Under the pieces are notes generated by a model that saw only the letters and a program-made list of their open reading frames with translations, made no database searches and had not been told where the DNA came from. From Adiantum capillus-veneris (lineage: Eukaryota; Streptophyta; Polypodiopsida; Polypodiales; Pteridaceae), in NCBI GenBank assembly GCA_014529385.2, contig CM043944.1, positions 171,123,240 to 171,187,239 of the forward strand: a stretch of 64,000 nucleotides of DNA, in the 5' to 3' direction. The position numbers and the translations under genes are program-made. Positions 10,968 through 22,186 of the stretch are shown here, in pieces (position 1 is the stretch's first letter; every line of letters begins with the position of its first letter).

Positions 10968-11845
10968 CATGTAAGCAGCAGAGAGGGCCAACAAGAAGCT
11001 CAACCAGAAAGAAAAATTGCAAGAACTACCAGCATACCAACTGGACCCAGATTCAGTCAAAACCGCCAAGACAACCTATCTCTCAAAGGAACAGCTTGAG
11101 GAGTATCACACCACAGTGTTCATTGGCAAATTCAAGAGCAAGGAGGAACATCAAGTAGAGTTGCAACTCCTACCAAAATAAGTATGATGTCGCCACAAAG
11201 CCTGAAACCAAAGATGCCAACCGATGGCTAGGACTCAGAGAATTTTAGGAACAAGAGCCGTGCGAAGTGGACTTCCAAAAGGCTTATGAGTTTTTGTCCA
11301 TGATCAAGGAAGATGGAACTGTGCAAATTTTTGACCCACAAGGGAACAAAGTGGAAGTGGTGATCACCAAGGAAATAGTGGCAGAGGCACTCAGATTGCC
11401 CATAGAAGGAATGACAATGAGGGCAAGGGATAGGAAGACGACCGAAACGTTCACAAAAGAAATCGCCGTGGCCACCTTTGTGGACCTTATTCACAAGCAG
11501 GTGGAAGAGCCAGCTAGGTTATACCACCAACAGTTCCACTTCCTGGCTAAGAGGACACCAAGCATTACCACGCCCAATCATGCGGTTGCCACCACCTTAA
11601 GTCCTCAAGTCAACAACCAGGCAATCGGTGGACCGTGCTCAATATGTCTGGACCACTTTGAAAGGAATAAAGAAAGAAGGAAAGATCACATACCTAGGTG
11701 CACCAGAGGTGTTGACAAGGATTGCATACCATGCCATCGGCATGGCCGAGAACCTACCACATGCCCCAGACCAAAACACTTGGATAGTGTCAGCTCAATC
11801 ATCCCCTTGAGCTACAAGATCGGCCAAGAGATCCTACAAATCTGA
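10968..11845 (+). pseudogene. Gag-like ORF of a non-autonomous LTR element
   Basis: Reading begins at an ATG at 10968 whose second codon is TAA, followed by an open frame with AERANKKLNQKEKLQELPAY and EQLEEYHTTVFIGKFKSKEE, then frameshifts. The segment 11267-11845 contains VVITKEIVAEALRLPIEGM, FVDLIHKQVEEPARLYHQQF and, in the next frame, AQYVWTTLKGIKKEGKITYL. This composition resembles plant transposon-encoded gag-like proteins of large non-autonomous elements. I cannot name the family, and no protease, RT or integrase follows. The position upstream of a polypurine tract and LTR supports a retroelement origin. Several stops make it a pseudogene. Confidence 0.45.
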
Positions 11846-11979
11846 TGAAGAATCGGCTAAAATCTCGCCGGAAAAGCACAGCAGCAGTGAAAGCTCGGAT
11901 AATGAAGAAAAGAGAGCACGAAGGGAAATGAAGTGAAAAGCCGTGGCAGCACACTTAGAAGAGCCTGTGCAAAAGCACT

Positions 11980-13405
11980 GTGCAAAAGCAAACCCGATTT
12001 GAAAGAGAGAAACATGCATACCAATGCAACCGACAAGCACAAGGAAAGGACCCGAAAAAATGGGTGCCTAGTGGGCTTAAGAGACCAAGGACCAAGCATC
12101 ACACCAGGAAGCAGGCTGAAGAACCCGCTGAAGTATTGGAACGGATGTACCAAGAAGCACAAGCTTTAAAGCTAAAAGAAGCTAAAGAAGCGGCAAAGAA
12201 GGCAAAAGAGACGGAAGAACATCAAGAGCATGCAGAGGAGACCACTGCACAAGGAGAAGCACAACATGCCCAAGGTGATGTGTCTCCCCGCATCTCTTCT
12301 CCTATCTCTGAAAACCAAGATCAACCAATGTCGAGCCCACCACCATCACCGGCAGTTAAAGACACAAAAAATGAGCCAACCAAAGAAGCAGAAGCTGAAC
12401 AAGAGAAAGCACCTGAAGCTACACAAGAATCTGAACAGCAAGAAGCAGTGGAAACAGCACAACAAGCAAATGTCTCTACTCAAGAGAAGAAAATAGAGAG
12501 AGATCCAGAGACAGAAAAGGCAGCCAATCCTACACTAGAAGAGGACTCCACAAAAGTTGAGCACACAAGAGAACAAGAGGCCAAGGAAACACCCTCTACC
12601 TCAGCACAACAAGAGAAGGCCGAGGCACCACCCTCTACCTCCACGGAAAAAGAACAGCCACGACTACAAGAACAATAGCAACCAGCCGTCTTGACACATC
12701 CAAAAGACACACAAGAGGCTACGGAAACATCAACTCAGTTGGCACGACATGAAGACTGGCAATCGAATGATGAAGTTATCCTAAAAGTGAACGAATATGC
12801 TAAGCAAATGGAGGAGATGACAGAAAGGCTTCGCTCAGCAGCACTTGGCCGTAGCACACGGGCCAAATAGTTAGAGATGGTGATCGACACACTCCAAGGG
12901 GAGTTAGATGACAGACTTAATGTCATCACCAATCTACAGAGGTAAGTGCAGGAGTTGAGAGCGGAAGCTGAACAACACCAGCTTGCAAGAGATAAGGAAC
13001 AAAAAGAAATGGAAGAACTGGGTGAGTTGCTATCAAAACTGTCAGATGCATGCAAAGCCAAGGATTATCAGCTCACGGAAGTGACAAATGAGCTTCTAAC
13101 TACCACTATCAGCTCAAAAGATCCAAGTACAATTAGGTGTGGCCAATTCTTCTCTACAATACTCAGAACAAAGAATCAATGATCAAACGATATTTTTGTG
13201 GCAAATACGAGAAATTCCAGCCATCGCCTCAATCAAGGGAACTGACGAGGTCTACAAGGCGTTAAAAAATAAAAATAAAGACCTCAAGCTAGAGCTGAAA
13301 TTAGAGCAGTCTCAGCACAGAGACCTAGCCTTGATGCGGTTCCAAAGAGAAGACGAGCTGCTCAAGGAGATAGCTGAATTCAAACGAGTGAACCAGCTAT
13401 ACTGA
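11980..13405 (+). pseudogene. Charged coiled-coil ORF region of the same element
   Basis: The stretch 11980-12678 is open for 232 codons and very rich in Glu, Lys, Gln and Ala (for example AKEAAKKAKETEEHQEHAEE). It is followed by 12735-13405, in shifting frames, with heptad-like AEAEQHQLARDKEQKEMEEL and later LKLELKLEQSQHRDLALMRF. The pattern predicts long coiled coils. No enzymatic motif is present. It probably continues the gag-like protein as a self-assembly domain, but low-complexity composition makes homology claims unsafe. Confidence 0.4.
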
Positions 13406-13429
13406 GAGAGGGAAGGATAGAAATGCAAG

Positions 13430-14522
13430 AAGAGGCAAGCACTTCGGAGTCACCTCAGATAGAAATCCCCTCAGTATCATTTGCTGACATGGAGACACAT
13501 ACCGTAGTAGAGTTGAGCAGCGAGGAAGAATTTTAGGTACCCATCGCAGAAGAAGACACAGTGCCCATGGTTCAGCTCTCAAAGACTGAAGAAGATGCAC
13601 TAAAAAAAAAGTTACACAAGAGGTAGATGAGTAGTGGAAGGCAGCAATGGATTGGGAGCTGAGAGTACTTCATTCTATCAATGTCACACAACTCACTCCC
13701 AATCAAATAAATGCGCAATGGCACCAACAATCCCTGCCCTACCCTCTGATTAAAGTTGAGTTGCTACAAGTAAAAGAAAGACTTTACATAGACATGCAAG
13801 TCGAGGGTGCAGATAAAGACCACCCAAAGTGGAGGGTGAGCTGGCTGAACAAGAACCAAGGTACTTGATTCACAAGAGCACATGTGGCCCTGAAAAAGGA
13901 TCCTACCTTCTGTCATGTACCAAGAGTAAGGACCTGGATAGCACATGAGGCACTACAAAAGAAGCGGCCAACTTGGCTGAATTACCCCACATTGCCTGCT
14001 CCAGAAAAGGGACCAACGACTGAAGAATACATGGTGAAATCCCTAAAGGGTGCCATGTCATTCTTTAAAAGTCTACCAGATTTTTCATGTGCTATGCTAT
14101 ACAAAATCTGCCGAATGCTTCTCACCTGCATCAAAGTGTTCAATGAGCTAGAGCAAGCAGGCACCCCTTGGATGTCATTCCTCGAGAGGGCAACAAAGGT
14201 TTGTGCTATGATCTCAGTGGCCAACCTTCCGAAGAAGTCCTCTATGGCTTCTACACCAGATGCATGTTTCACACAATATGCTGGCGTTTGAGAAAGCATT
14301 CTACACAGGATTCTTCACTTGGAGAACGAAGATATTTGCGCCAGTGATCAGCAATCTTACCTCAAGGTTTGTAGGCTACTCGGCAGTGGAGCTAAAAAAC
14401 AGAGTAACTATGTAGTTCTTGCAAGTGCCAGATCAGGAACGGAAAATCAGATGTCAAAGGCTCTAACAGCGCTAAAAGACCGCCTCGCAAGCCGCCTGCC
14501 CGAAGACTACTTCAACCCATAA
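13430..14522 (+). pseudogene. C-terminal ORF segments before the polypurine tract
   Basis: Three segments (about 13647-13868, 13884-14291, 14319-14522) follow the coiled-coil region on the same strand and are joined only by stops and small frameshifts. They contain WELRVLHSINVTQLTPNQIN, PTFCHVPRVRTWIAHEALQK and KALTALKDRLASRLPEDYFN; the last ends at a TAA about 30 bp before the polypurine tract. No domain is recognised. Continuous strand and composition suggest the end of one long ancient ORF. Confidence 0.4.
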
Positions 14523-14547
14523 AGCTGTGTCAAGGGACGACATAGGC

Positions 14548-14562
14548 GAGGAGGGGGGGAAT
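14548..14562 (+). other. Polypurine tract
   Basis: GCGAGGAGGGGGGGAA lies immediately 5' of a TGTTAGC... LTR start, the standard arrangement for second-strand priming in LTR retroelements. Confidence 0.7.
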
Positions 14563-14845
14563 GTTAGCAGAAAGCTAACACAGATACCACGGATACCATT
14601 TGATTTCTCATTGTAAAAACACTTATTATTTTGATAAATAGGGAATATTGTAACTCCTTTTTTTTTTAATAAACCTTGTAATTGATGAGTTGGGGCTACA
14701 AGCTTCCAGATTGTATCATCCTGTCATTACCCATCTTTGTTAGAACTCCTAGATTATTCGTTTTGACCACCAAAAGCCTTGGCTAAGGTATAAAAGCCAA
14801 TTTTTGTAAGTTATTATTAAGTTTTGGATAATGAAATACACAACA
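14563..14845 (+). mobile_element. 3' LTR of the non-autonomous element (283 bp)
   Basis: It begins TGTTAGC directly after the polypurine tract and ends ACACAACA, giving TGTT...AACA inverted ends. A TATA box (GGTATAAAAGCC) at about 14787-14798 lies about 50 bp before the end, as in short plant LTRs. No second copy is visible upstream in the window, so the 5' LTR is lost or too diverged. The purine tract, the TG..CA ends and the TATA box are seen directly; the exact 3' end is inferred from the CA. Confidence 0.6.
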
Positions 14846-15920
14846 TGAGCTAATGGCGCTCACTCTGTGAGGTCCCCACCCCGCCGTCTCCAATGGCGGA
14901 TCTGATGGTGAACCCGGTGGCCACTAGATCTATTGCGGAAGCAAACAAAAAGGTTCAGGGTTCGACTAGCGGACGATCTCTCATCACAAGGTGAGTCGAG
15001 TTCGAGCCTACTAGCAGGGAGATCTAGCTCCACCTCGCAGGGGATGCGTACTTGAACTATCTAGCGATCCTAAGACCCACATTCCAAGAGGAGAGAAACC
15101 CCAAGTGCCTTTTTCCCCATGTTTCAGAGGCACGTACCCTCGAGATTTCACCGCTCTAGGGGCAATGAGTAATTACTAATATCGAAGTAAGCACTATGGG
15201 GACAGAGAGTTCTCGACCAATCGGGACCACCCATCTCTTAGGCATTGTCAACCTGAGCCAAGCCCCCACTTTCCACCCCCACATTCACACTTCCTTGTGT
15301 GACCTAATTACTACCACAAAGGTTGTTCAACATAAACATTCCTTGTTTTAATTCCGAAGCACATTGTTCGTTAAGACAGCCCTTCAACCAGTATTGAAAA
15401 CAACACCAAGACAGAATTCTAGTAAAAATTCTACTCAAACTTATTCATTAAAATTCCAATGTTCTGGAGGTACAACATCCCCCCTCCAGTGAGAGTTCAC
15501 TCCCCCCGTTGTCGCCTAGCTGCCCATACAACTAGGTATGTCCACCGCATAGAAAGCACGTCATGAACACTCCCACCGCATAGAAAGCAAGACGTGGGTT
15601 TCCACCGCATAGAAAGCAAGTCGTGGGTATCCACCGCATAGAAAGCAAGTCGTGGATTCCAGAGCCCTTAACGAGGAACTCTGCCCCCTGTGATTAGTAG
15701 GGGGGTCAGGACTGATTCAACATTGGAAATAAAATGAACATGTCGAGCTAAATTTTCCCTAGCAGACATTCTTTCCTAATTTCAACCAGCATACCCATCA
15801 ATCATTTCCTTCCTACTTTAGAACTTAATGTACAATGAATTCAATGTCGAGGTTTCTGTCGGATTTCTCCAACATGTTTGGGGATATTTTCATTCCTAAC
15901 TAAACGTGTGCAATGTTAAA
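14846..15920. other. Non-coding stretch with a possible minus-oriented LTR start
   Basis: No ORF of interest. Read on the minus strand, a purine-rich run (CTGGAGGGGGGA, about 15478-15490) is followed by TGTTGTACCTCC, which could be a PPT/LTR junction of a minus-strand element whose LTR runs down toward 14846. No partner LTR was found, so this stays tentative. The minisatellite at 15541 is inside. Confidence 0.25.
15541..15656. repeat. Minisatellite, 29-30 bp unit, four copies
   Basis: Four consecutive units share TCCACCGCATAGAAAGCAAG followed by a variable TCGTGGGT tail; unit starts are about 15541, 15571, 15601 and 15630. The repeats are directly adjacent with no spacers. Units 3 and 4 are nearly identical, unit 1 the most diverged, consistent with local slippage expansion. 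Confidence 0.9.
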
Positions 15921-16091
15921 TTAAACAACTTGAATGAAATTATGATCTACCTCTTCCATTTCTTCGTCGATGGCCCGTGAGATGGCCGGTATTTTCTCTT
16001 CCATGGGAGCTTTTCCCTTCCCGTTCACCTTGCTCGTTCCTGCCTCGTGGTCGTGGGCTCCACCAAAGCGAGTCCTCTTAACCGGGGCCAT
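15921..16091 (-). CDS. Small ORF of 56 aa, unknown
   Basis: ATG at 16091 on the minus strand, reading MAPVKRTRFGGAHDHEAGTS and then a Lys/Glu-rich segment to a TAA at 15921. The basic start and charged body resemble the first exon or N-terminus of a retroelement gag or a nuclear protein, but I do not recognise it. A donor-like GAG|GTAGAT occurs inside at about 15953. With no visible downstream exon it may be a fragment. Confidence 0.25.
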   Translation of the reverse strand: MAPVKRTRFGGAHDHEAGTSKVNGKGKAPMEEKIPAISRAIDEEMEEVDHNFIQVV

Positions 16092-16910
16092 TTTAAACTC
16101 ACTACTTTAAATAATTAACTTGGGGAAAATAGCTAATGTCCGTAAGCGTCATAACAAGCCAAATGATAGATTAGCAACATCAAACAATGCCTGCTACATG
16201 AGAGGTTTAGGTCTTTCCATATAGCAATCATTATGGATGACACATAATCCTATGGGAACCGGCTCTAAAGATAATTACTCGGCTTACATGATTAAGAATA
16301 ATAGGATTTCACTAATGGAATTACCAGAGAGATGAATTAAGCACGATTAATCTCTTTCCTAGCAATTAGAGGGTGCAGAATCACCGCATGCATAGGTGTG
16401 AGAGAAACCACCTCGTAGAGACTTAATGACAGCTTAATCTTACCTTAATTATATCCCAATGCATAAGAGAAATGAATCTAATTCAGCTACAATATTAATG
16501 CGTGATAGAAAGAGTGATTCTCATCAGTCTACACAATTACCAGCTTACCGATTAATTACTATGCTACCTAGAGAGAGAAAATTCTAATAATCATGCACTA
16601 ATCATTAATCAAGAGTGAAGAATGGTTGATAATTCAGCTTTGGAATGATGATTGCTTAATAGAATATGGTTAAAGAGAATTTAGGGAGTAATTATAGAGA
16701 ACTACGACTAGGAATAAGCATAATAGACGAGAAATTTAGGTGGTAATGAAAAGGATTTGCAGAAAGCATTAATTAAACCGTGGTTACCGTGATTAAGGGC
16801 TGATGATCCTCTCCATTCTCTGATCTAATCGAGCTTCTTGAGGCGAGAATTCGACAGCACCTCCCTCCTTGCTTCTCCTTCAAAAGGTGTGTGTTCCGGC
16901 AGCACCTTCC
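16092..16910. other. AT-rich non-coding stretch
   Basis: About 0.8 kb of AT-rich sequence with stops in all frames and no recognisable motif. If the 56-aa ORF is real, this would be its leader. Confidence 0.3.
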
Positions 16911-16962
16911 CAGAGTGTGTGTAGGTGTGTGTGTGTGCACTGTGTGTGTGTGTGTGAGCATA

Positions 16963-16994
<32 letters not shown>

Positions 16995-17003
16995 TAGGCC
17001 TTT
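16911..17003. repeat. (GT)n/(GA)n microsatellite
   Basis: Interrupted GT dinucleotide runs pass directly into a short GA run. The minus-strand sequence just beyond it (about 17007-17018) reads CCTATTTAAAGG, a weak TATA-like site; the overlapping ORFs on the minus strand are only the translated repeat. Confidence 0.9.
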
Positions 17004-18268
17004 AAATAGGCTCCTACAGGCTGAAAATCGACCAGCCTTGCTAAATGCATCTGAAGGAGCACTCAGTCTCTGCATTGGCAAGTCCAGTTCCCCTACCCAC
17101 CAAGTGTCAGGTTGGCTTGGTTAAGTGGCTCTGAGACTTAGTTACTGGCTTAGAAACTCTCCCAAGACTCCCACAAGGCAAGAGGGCACCCCCTAGCTGC
17201 TAAAGCTGGTCTGGAGTGGGCTGGAACCTGTTCCCAAACAGCCTCGGGCCCCCGGTACCTCCTCGGACAATTTTTAGGAAATTTGGTTCTACGCTAAAAC
17301 GGGTCATACGAGTCGGATTTTGATGCCGTAAATTGCTATACGGAGCTCTAACTAAGACGTACAGGACCGAGTACCTGTCATATTTAGCAGCCCTCGGGGT
17401 CCGAAAATGCATTGTTTTGAAATTCGGGGTACGGGTGCAGTTTTTCGAGACGATCAAAACTGGACGGGTCGGGTGACCAAAAACTTGCTATTTTTGGAAT
17501 TTTTTTGCAAAAATTATTTTAATTCACATTTCGAAGCTTTAAAACATTCTAAACATCATGGTACTGACAGAATTTGGAAAACTGCTAAAAATAGTAACTT
17601 TTTTCATTATGTTCATTTCATGGTACAATGGTGCTCTTTTGATCGGGGTCAGAGACCTTACAACCTCCTCTCCTTCTCGTGCTTCCTACTCCCTCCCTGG
17701 TTGTCACATTGCAGTCGTGTTTGTTGCATTGCAACCGTAGGTAAGAGCTCTACGCATTGACGTAAGCACATCACAATAATTCGTAGCTTTTGGCGTCACC
17801 AACCAAGTGGCCCAATTCAATCATAACTAGAAATTTACACTTTCAAATAAAAAACTAAGCATAGGTGGGGTATTGGGGCATCATTGCTAAGCATTTAGAT
17901 GCATTCTGTATCGAAAACAACTAGGTCAAAAAACCCCTACTGTTAATAATCGCGATTTTGGAACTTGACCTAAAGTGGGATTTGAGACCATAAGCATGTG
18001 TGCTTAGGTCTTATAAACATTTCCTAAAAGTTTCATTACGTTTGGATGTCATTTGATGCTATAACGGATGTGATTTGTTTGCCAATGAGCGATTGGCTTT
18101 TGGTGATTTCAGTCACTTGAGTGCAGCTTGAGTTAGATGCGAATTGTTGGTTGTTTTCCGAGAGATTGACAAACTCTTGTAGCCTCTATGCACTAGGTGA
18201 GTCAGCTTCGTCCCATGTATTGACAATTTAATCGTGTTTCTCGCTAATACTGCAATAAGATCGTGAGG
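17004..18268. other. Non-coding stretch between repeats and Gypsy-2
   Basis: Mixed composition, with short open frames but no protein-like sequence. It includes a partial copy of the TCGCGA palindrome near 17943. The part next to 18268 may be leader or LTR sequence of the minus-strand Gypsy-2 element, but no repeat partner is present to prove it. Confidence 0.3.
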
Positions 18269-18832
18269 TTAGACATGCGTCCCACAATCATCAAGCATTT
18301 TGTATTTCCTGGCTTTTCTTATGAACACGTACTTTTTAGAAGATGGTAAACCTTCAGGTAGAACACTTGTCAATAGAAAATCCACTTCCTTTGATAAGAT
18401 TTCCCTCCCATGATATAAAGGGGTATCCGCCTTTACCACAAACACATAAGTGATCATCTCTTGGGCAACATCATGAGCTTCTTCATTTAGAGACCTCTCA
18501 ATATGCTGCAAACTCCATGCTTCAAGCCTTTTGAGCAACACTTTCACTTTGAAGCATAAATTTTTCAATTTGGGGTTTTTTTTCTTCCATACTCCCAACA
18601 CTTGCTTCACAACCAACAAAGCATCTCCTTTGATTTGCAAGCGTTTAATTCCCAATTGTAAGCAAATATGCAAACCACCTTCAAGAGCCATGTATTCTTC
18701 TTCATTATTACTTTTGGCATCAAGTTTCAGCTCTTGCTTCCTTATAAGCTTTCCTTGTGCATCATAAATAACAATGCCTCCTGAAGCAGCACCATGACTT
18801 CTTTGATAAGAACCATCAAAATATATAGTGAA
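18269..18832 (-). pseudogene. Gypsy-2 second (additional) RNase H
   Basis: Starting near 18832 in a shifted frame, the translation reads YFDGSYQRSHGAASGGIVIY, with the first catalytic Asp in the FDG motif, then SNNEEEYMALEGGLHICLQL with the Glu, RLQIKGDALLVVKQVLGVWK with the second Asp, and HIERSLNEEAHDVAQEMI near the end, where the last acidic position is expected. This set is typical of the extra RNase H captured by plant Tat-type Gypsy elements, which would help degrade RNA in hybrids. The downstream segment to 18269 matches no domain. Apart from one frameshift it is better kept than the first RNase H. Confidence 0.75.
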
Positions 18833-18839
18833 GCATTAG

Positions 18840-19359
18840 GGATGGCAAGAGTCCCGACTTCCTTCTTTCGCACTAGCTCTTCTTTAACCAAAACCGGAGT
18901 ATTCTTATAAGTGAGAAGATATACCAAGGTAGCCCTAGTACTTTCCTCCACCAAAAAGGTGAACTGAAACTCCTGAAGCTCAATAACCCATTTCATCACT
19001 ATTTTTGATATATTTGAATTATTGAACAGTTGCAGAAGCAATGAATAACTGGTGAGGAAGGTGAATGACTTTTGCAGCAAGTAGTGTCTGAATCGTTTGC
19101 AAGCATAAACCATACTGGTCATCACCAATTCAATTTCCAAAAAATATCTTTCATGAGAAGTCTTTACTGTGAGAGCATAATGAACACGCTTCATATACTG
19201 AGATTCCTTTCCCCTTTGCAATAACATAGCCCCGATAGCATCGTCTCCCACTGATGGGTTAACATCCTTTTCCCAATAAGGAGTCTGCATAATGGGAAGC
19301 GTACTGAAAACCTCTTTAACTCTGTCAAAAACCTCGTCACAGTCATGAGACCATTCCAA
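18840..19359 (-). pseudogene. Gypsy-2 RNase H (first domain)
   Basis: Contains FDRVKEVFSTLPIMQTPYWE and GDDAIGAMLLQRGKESQ, the connection and first RNase H strands of Gypsy elements; the first catalytic Asp region is shortened to GDDA. YFLEIELVMTSMVYACKRFR carries the E-x-E/L motif, and IVMKWVIELQEFQFTF is close to the usual RW...L..FD-F segment. The domain is recognisable but divergent at active-site positions. Confidence 0.7.
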
Positions 19360-19380
19360 GGGATCATTTTTGACTATTTG

Positions 19381-20176
19381 CTATAATGGATATAATAGCT
19401 GCAATGCCAAGGGTATGAAGCGGGACAGATATTTAACTTTCTGTATGAAAGTGGCCAACTGTCTGGTATCTTTTGGAGATGATAGTAATAGCAAAGCCTC
19501 CACTTTCTCTGGATCTGCTTCAATCCCATTTTCTGAAATAAGATGCCCAAGAAGCTTCACCCGTGGCTGTGCCAAATGACATTTTTTAGGGTTTAGCTGA
19601 CCCCCACATTCATCACACCTTCAAAAATTCATTTCAAGCTTTTGAACATGCTCTTTTTTTGAACTGTATACACAAAAATCATCTATGAATCCTAACAAAC
19701 TTCCCAAGGAACGGGATAAGGGCCCAATCTACTTTTCTTTCAAAGGCTCTTGGCCCATTTGTGAACCCAAAAGGAAGGCAACAAAAGCATAAACAACCCC
19801 ATGGAATGATAAAAGTAGTCTTTTTCTAGTCTTCAGGAGAGAGGATAAGCTGAAAGTATCCTGAATACCCATCACAGACATTGTATCTCTCAAAACCAGC
19901 CACTGCATCTAACAATTGATCATTAAAAGGCAAAGGGTAAGGATCTTTCTTGGTCACCGCATTTAGTGCCTTGTAATCTACACAAACTCTCTGATGCCCA
20001 TCTTTCTTTGGGGTGACTACTACATAGCTCACCCATTCAGCATTATCCACTGGCACAATGAACCCTGCGTCCAAAAGCTTATCCACTTCTTCCTTTAAAG
20101 CATTCATGTGCTCCTTACCCATCCTTCTTAATTTTTGTCGTGTTGGCTTTGCCCCTTCAACTAGCTCGATCTTCAC
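19381..20176 (-). pseudogene. Gypsy-2 reverse transcriptase
   Basis: The 5' part is well preserved: AEWVSYVVVTPKKDGHQRVC and VCDGYSGYFQLILSPED (motif A). A frame-shifted stretch with PFGFTNGPRAFERKV (motif B) follows, then a damaged catalytic region at about 19670-19690 where the YxDD box is no longer readable, then LLGHLISENGIEADPEKVEA (thumb/connection). Two or more frameshifts and stops inactivate it. Confidence 0.85.
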
Positions 20177-20203
20177 AGGATCCCCAACAAAACCCCTTAT
20201 TTC

Positions 20204-21301
20204 CTAATATGAGGTAATGAAAAGATTTGGAAACCTATCCAACATTTCTAAGTACTCCTTTCTTTCTCCTTGTGTCAGATCAGTACTCAAAATATTTTGA
20301 ATCAACTCTTTCTTCACTAGTAGTTCCAGTTTAGGTTGCATTAACTCTTTAAGTTGCTCTAAACGTCTTGAACCATTTATGTTCTCTGATATTTGAAACA
20401 CTTCACTAATTTCTTTCTGCTCCTCATCCAACAACAAGAATGATACTTCACCCTCATTAGTAGAACTCGAAGCAATGCTACTTTCTGAGTCTTTAGAACT
20501 ATCATCACTGGTAGTTTCGAACTCCTCATTCTCACTCACATCTTCAAGTGCCATAGGTTGTTTGGTAGTCATATCAAACACTCTCTTTTCACCCTTCTTA
20601 TCATGCACCCAGAATTGTACCCTTGCACCAATCTTGTACACACCAACATCTCTCAACCAAGGTCGTCCCAGAATGAGAGGAAAAGCTCCCAGACTAGCTG
20701 GCATAAGATGAAAGTTTTCCATAACTTTCATGTTAAGAACTTCGATTTCCAAATTCTTGATCACTCCCAAACGTTTCACTTTGGCATGGTTTGCTAGTCA
20801 AATCCGAAACCCAGAGCCTCTGCATGTAATTAGACCCAGTCTCTCGACACATGACTGTGTGATCACACAAACTTGAGCACCTCCATCAATGTAGGCTTCT
20901 CCCATGCCCACACCTTTGTGCCAAGGGGTGCACCACAGGTTAGATGTCGGGTAACTCTCCCACAGACAACACTCTGGCTTGTCCATGCTTCGGCTCATTC
21001 ACAAATGCCTTCCACTGCCTTTAAGTTTGGGCACCATATTCATTAACTGTCCAAAAGTACAATCCACTTTCCTCCCAATCAGGTCTTCCTTTAAACTGTA
21101 AGCTGTTTGGGCTTCTCCCAACGGTAAATCCACCACTTTGAATCGTCTACGAGGCTTTCTCTTCCTCTTGGTTTTGGCATCTTCACCCTCTTTATCCTTC
21201 CCTTTTTTTCTGCTAGGCCCTGGTACTGCATAGCCTTTCCTCTCTCTTTTGCCTACTGGCAACACATCTGCTTCTTTCTTTTTGACTTGCACAACACCCA
21301 C
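20204..21301 (-). pseudogene. Gypsy-2 basic linker and aspartic protease
   Basis: The linker (21301-20999) carries basic clusters such as KTKRKRKPRRR, which look like a nuclear-localisation or RNA-binding patch. The protease follows: GEAYIDGGAQVCVITQSCVE has D-G-G-A at the active-site position, and FPLILGRPWLRDVGV closes the fold. The stop at about 20798 splits it. A long acidic, Ser/Glu-rich tail leads toward RT. It would have processed the polyprotein. Confidence 0.75.
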
Positions 21302-21389
21302 ATGACCACCAGAATTTGAGGCTTGATTTTCCTATCTATTATCTTGATCTCCTCGTATATGCAATGCATAATCATTACCTCTATTAGGA

Positions 21390-22186
21390 ATCTGCTGAGG
21401 AAGTGGGAACATATCCCCTCCCATCCTTGCTGGCTTTGTACATTAAGTGCTAATATGACCAAGTTCACCGCAATTATAACAAGTGGGGATGAACCTTCTC
21501 TGTTGCTCAAAACCACCTTGTCCATGACCAGCATTCCCATTAGGCTGAGCTTTACATGCCTGAGCCAATCCCCTACCACGTCCATGACCACCTCCACCAC
21601 CAAGACCACTAAGTCGTAATTCTTGCATCATGGCCATCATGTCTTGCATACTTCGTTGTAACTGTTCAGTTTTGGCAGCCCTTTGAATAGGTTGGCCTCC
21701 AGCTTTTGCGTGATTCTCCTCCTTTTGGCTACCATTATTTTGCTCAGGGACCACTTTCCCATACTCATTAAGCCTTTGAGCTTTCCACTCTTTCTCTCTG
21801 GCAATGGCGACTGCCTCCTCAAAGGTGACAGGTCTTTTCAGCTCAACTTTGAACTTCAGGCTTTCTTTTAGGTTTGCCACAAAGCGGTCCTTCTTTAACA
21901 TGGATGGGGGAATCTTGTTTCCCAAATCTCTGGCCCATTTATCCCATAAACAGGTGAACTGCATGACAAAGTCATCAACACTTTGATTAGCCCTCTCAGT
22001 GTACCCCATAATTTCATGCCAAACTTCATCAGGTACTTCAATGGATTGGTATTGTGCCAAGAAATCTTGCTTCACACGATTGTAGTCCAAAACCACCCTT
22101 GGATTTTGTGCCTGCATCAACTCCTCAAAATTGTGTAACCAAACTTTTGCCTCATCCTGTAAACTATATTGCAGGAGCAACAACAA
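21390..22186 (-). pseudogene. Gypsy-2 gag with CCHC zinc knuckle
   Basis: The open frame encodes a Retrotrans_gag-like capsid region (FLAQYQSIEVPDEVWHEIMG, then VDDFVMQFTCLWDKWARDLG and RFVANLKESLKFKVEL). A Gly/Arg-rich stretch follows, then CYNCGELGHIST, a stop codon, and Cys. The knuckle CX2CX4HX4C is complete apart from that single internal stop at about 21443. Gag forms the particle and binds RNA. The N-terminus is missing. Confidence 0.8.

Larger units (their letters stand above)
18269..22186 (-). mobile_element. Decayed Gypsy retrotransposon (Gypsy-2), minus strand, no integrase
   Basis: Read from 22186 downward the order is gag with CCHC knuckle, basic linker, protease, RT, RNase H, then a second RNase H-like domain, after which the coding sequence stops. 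The integrase expected downstream is absent before 18268. The gag is truncated at its start: the sequence just above 22190 is unrelated leader-like DNA joined directly to mid-gag. Both point to a deleted copy. A dual RNase H is known in the plant Tat group of Gypsy elements, so that lineage is the likely home. Confidence 0.8.

Noticed and set aside
8801-14845. A matched LTR pair (8801 and 14563)
   Set aside because: Both start TGTTA but the sequences do not align beyond that; they belong to different elements or one is not an LTR.
15541-15656. Repeats of about 29 bp resembling a CRISPR array
   Set aside because: Units are directly adjacent with no spacers, and the context is eukaryotic; it is a minisatellite.
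17200-17760. Overlapping ORFs of 85-117 aa on both strands
   Set aside because: No protein-like composition and no neighbouring gene structure; likely chance.
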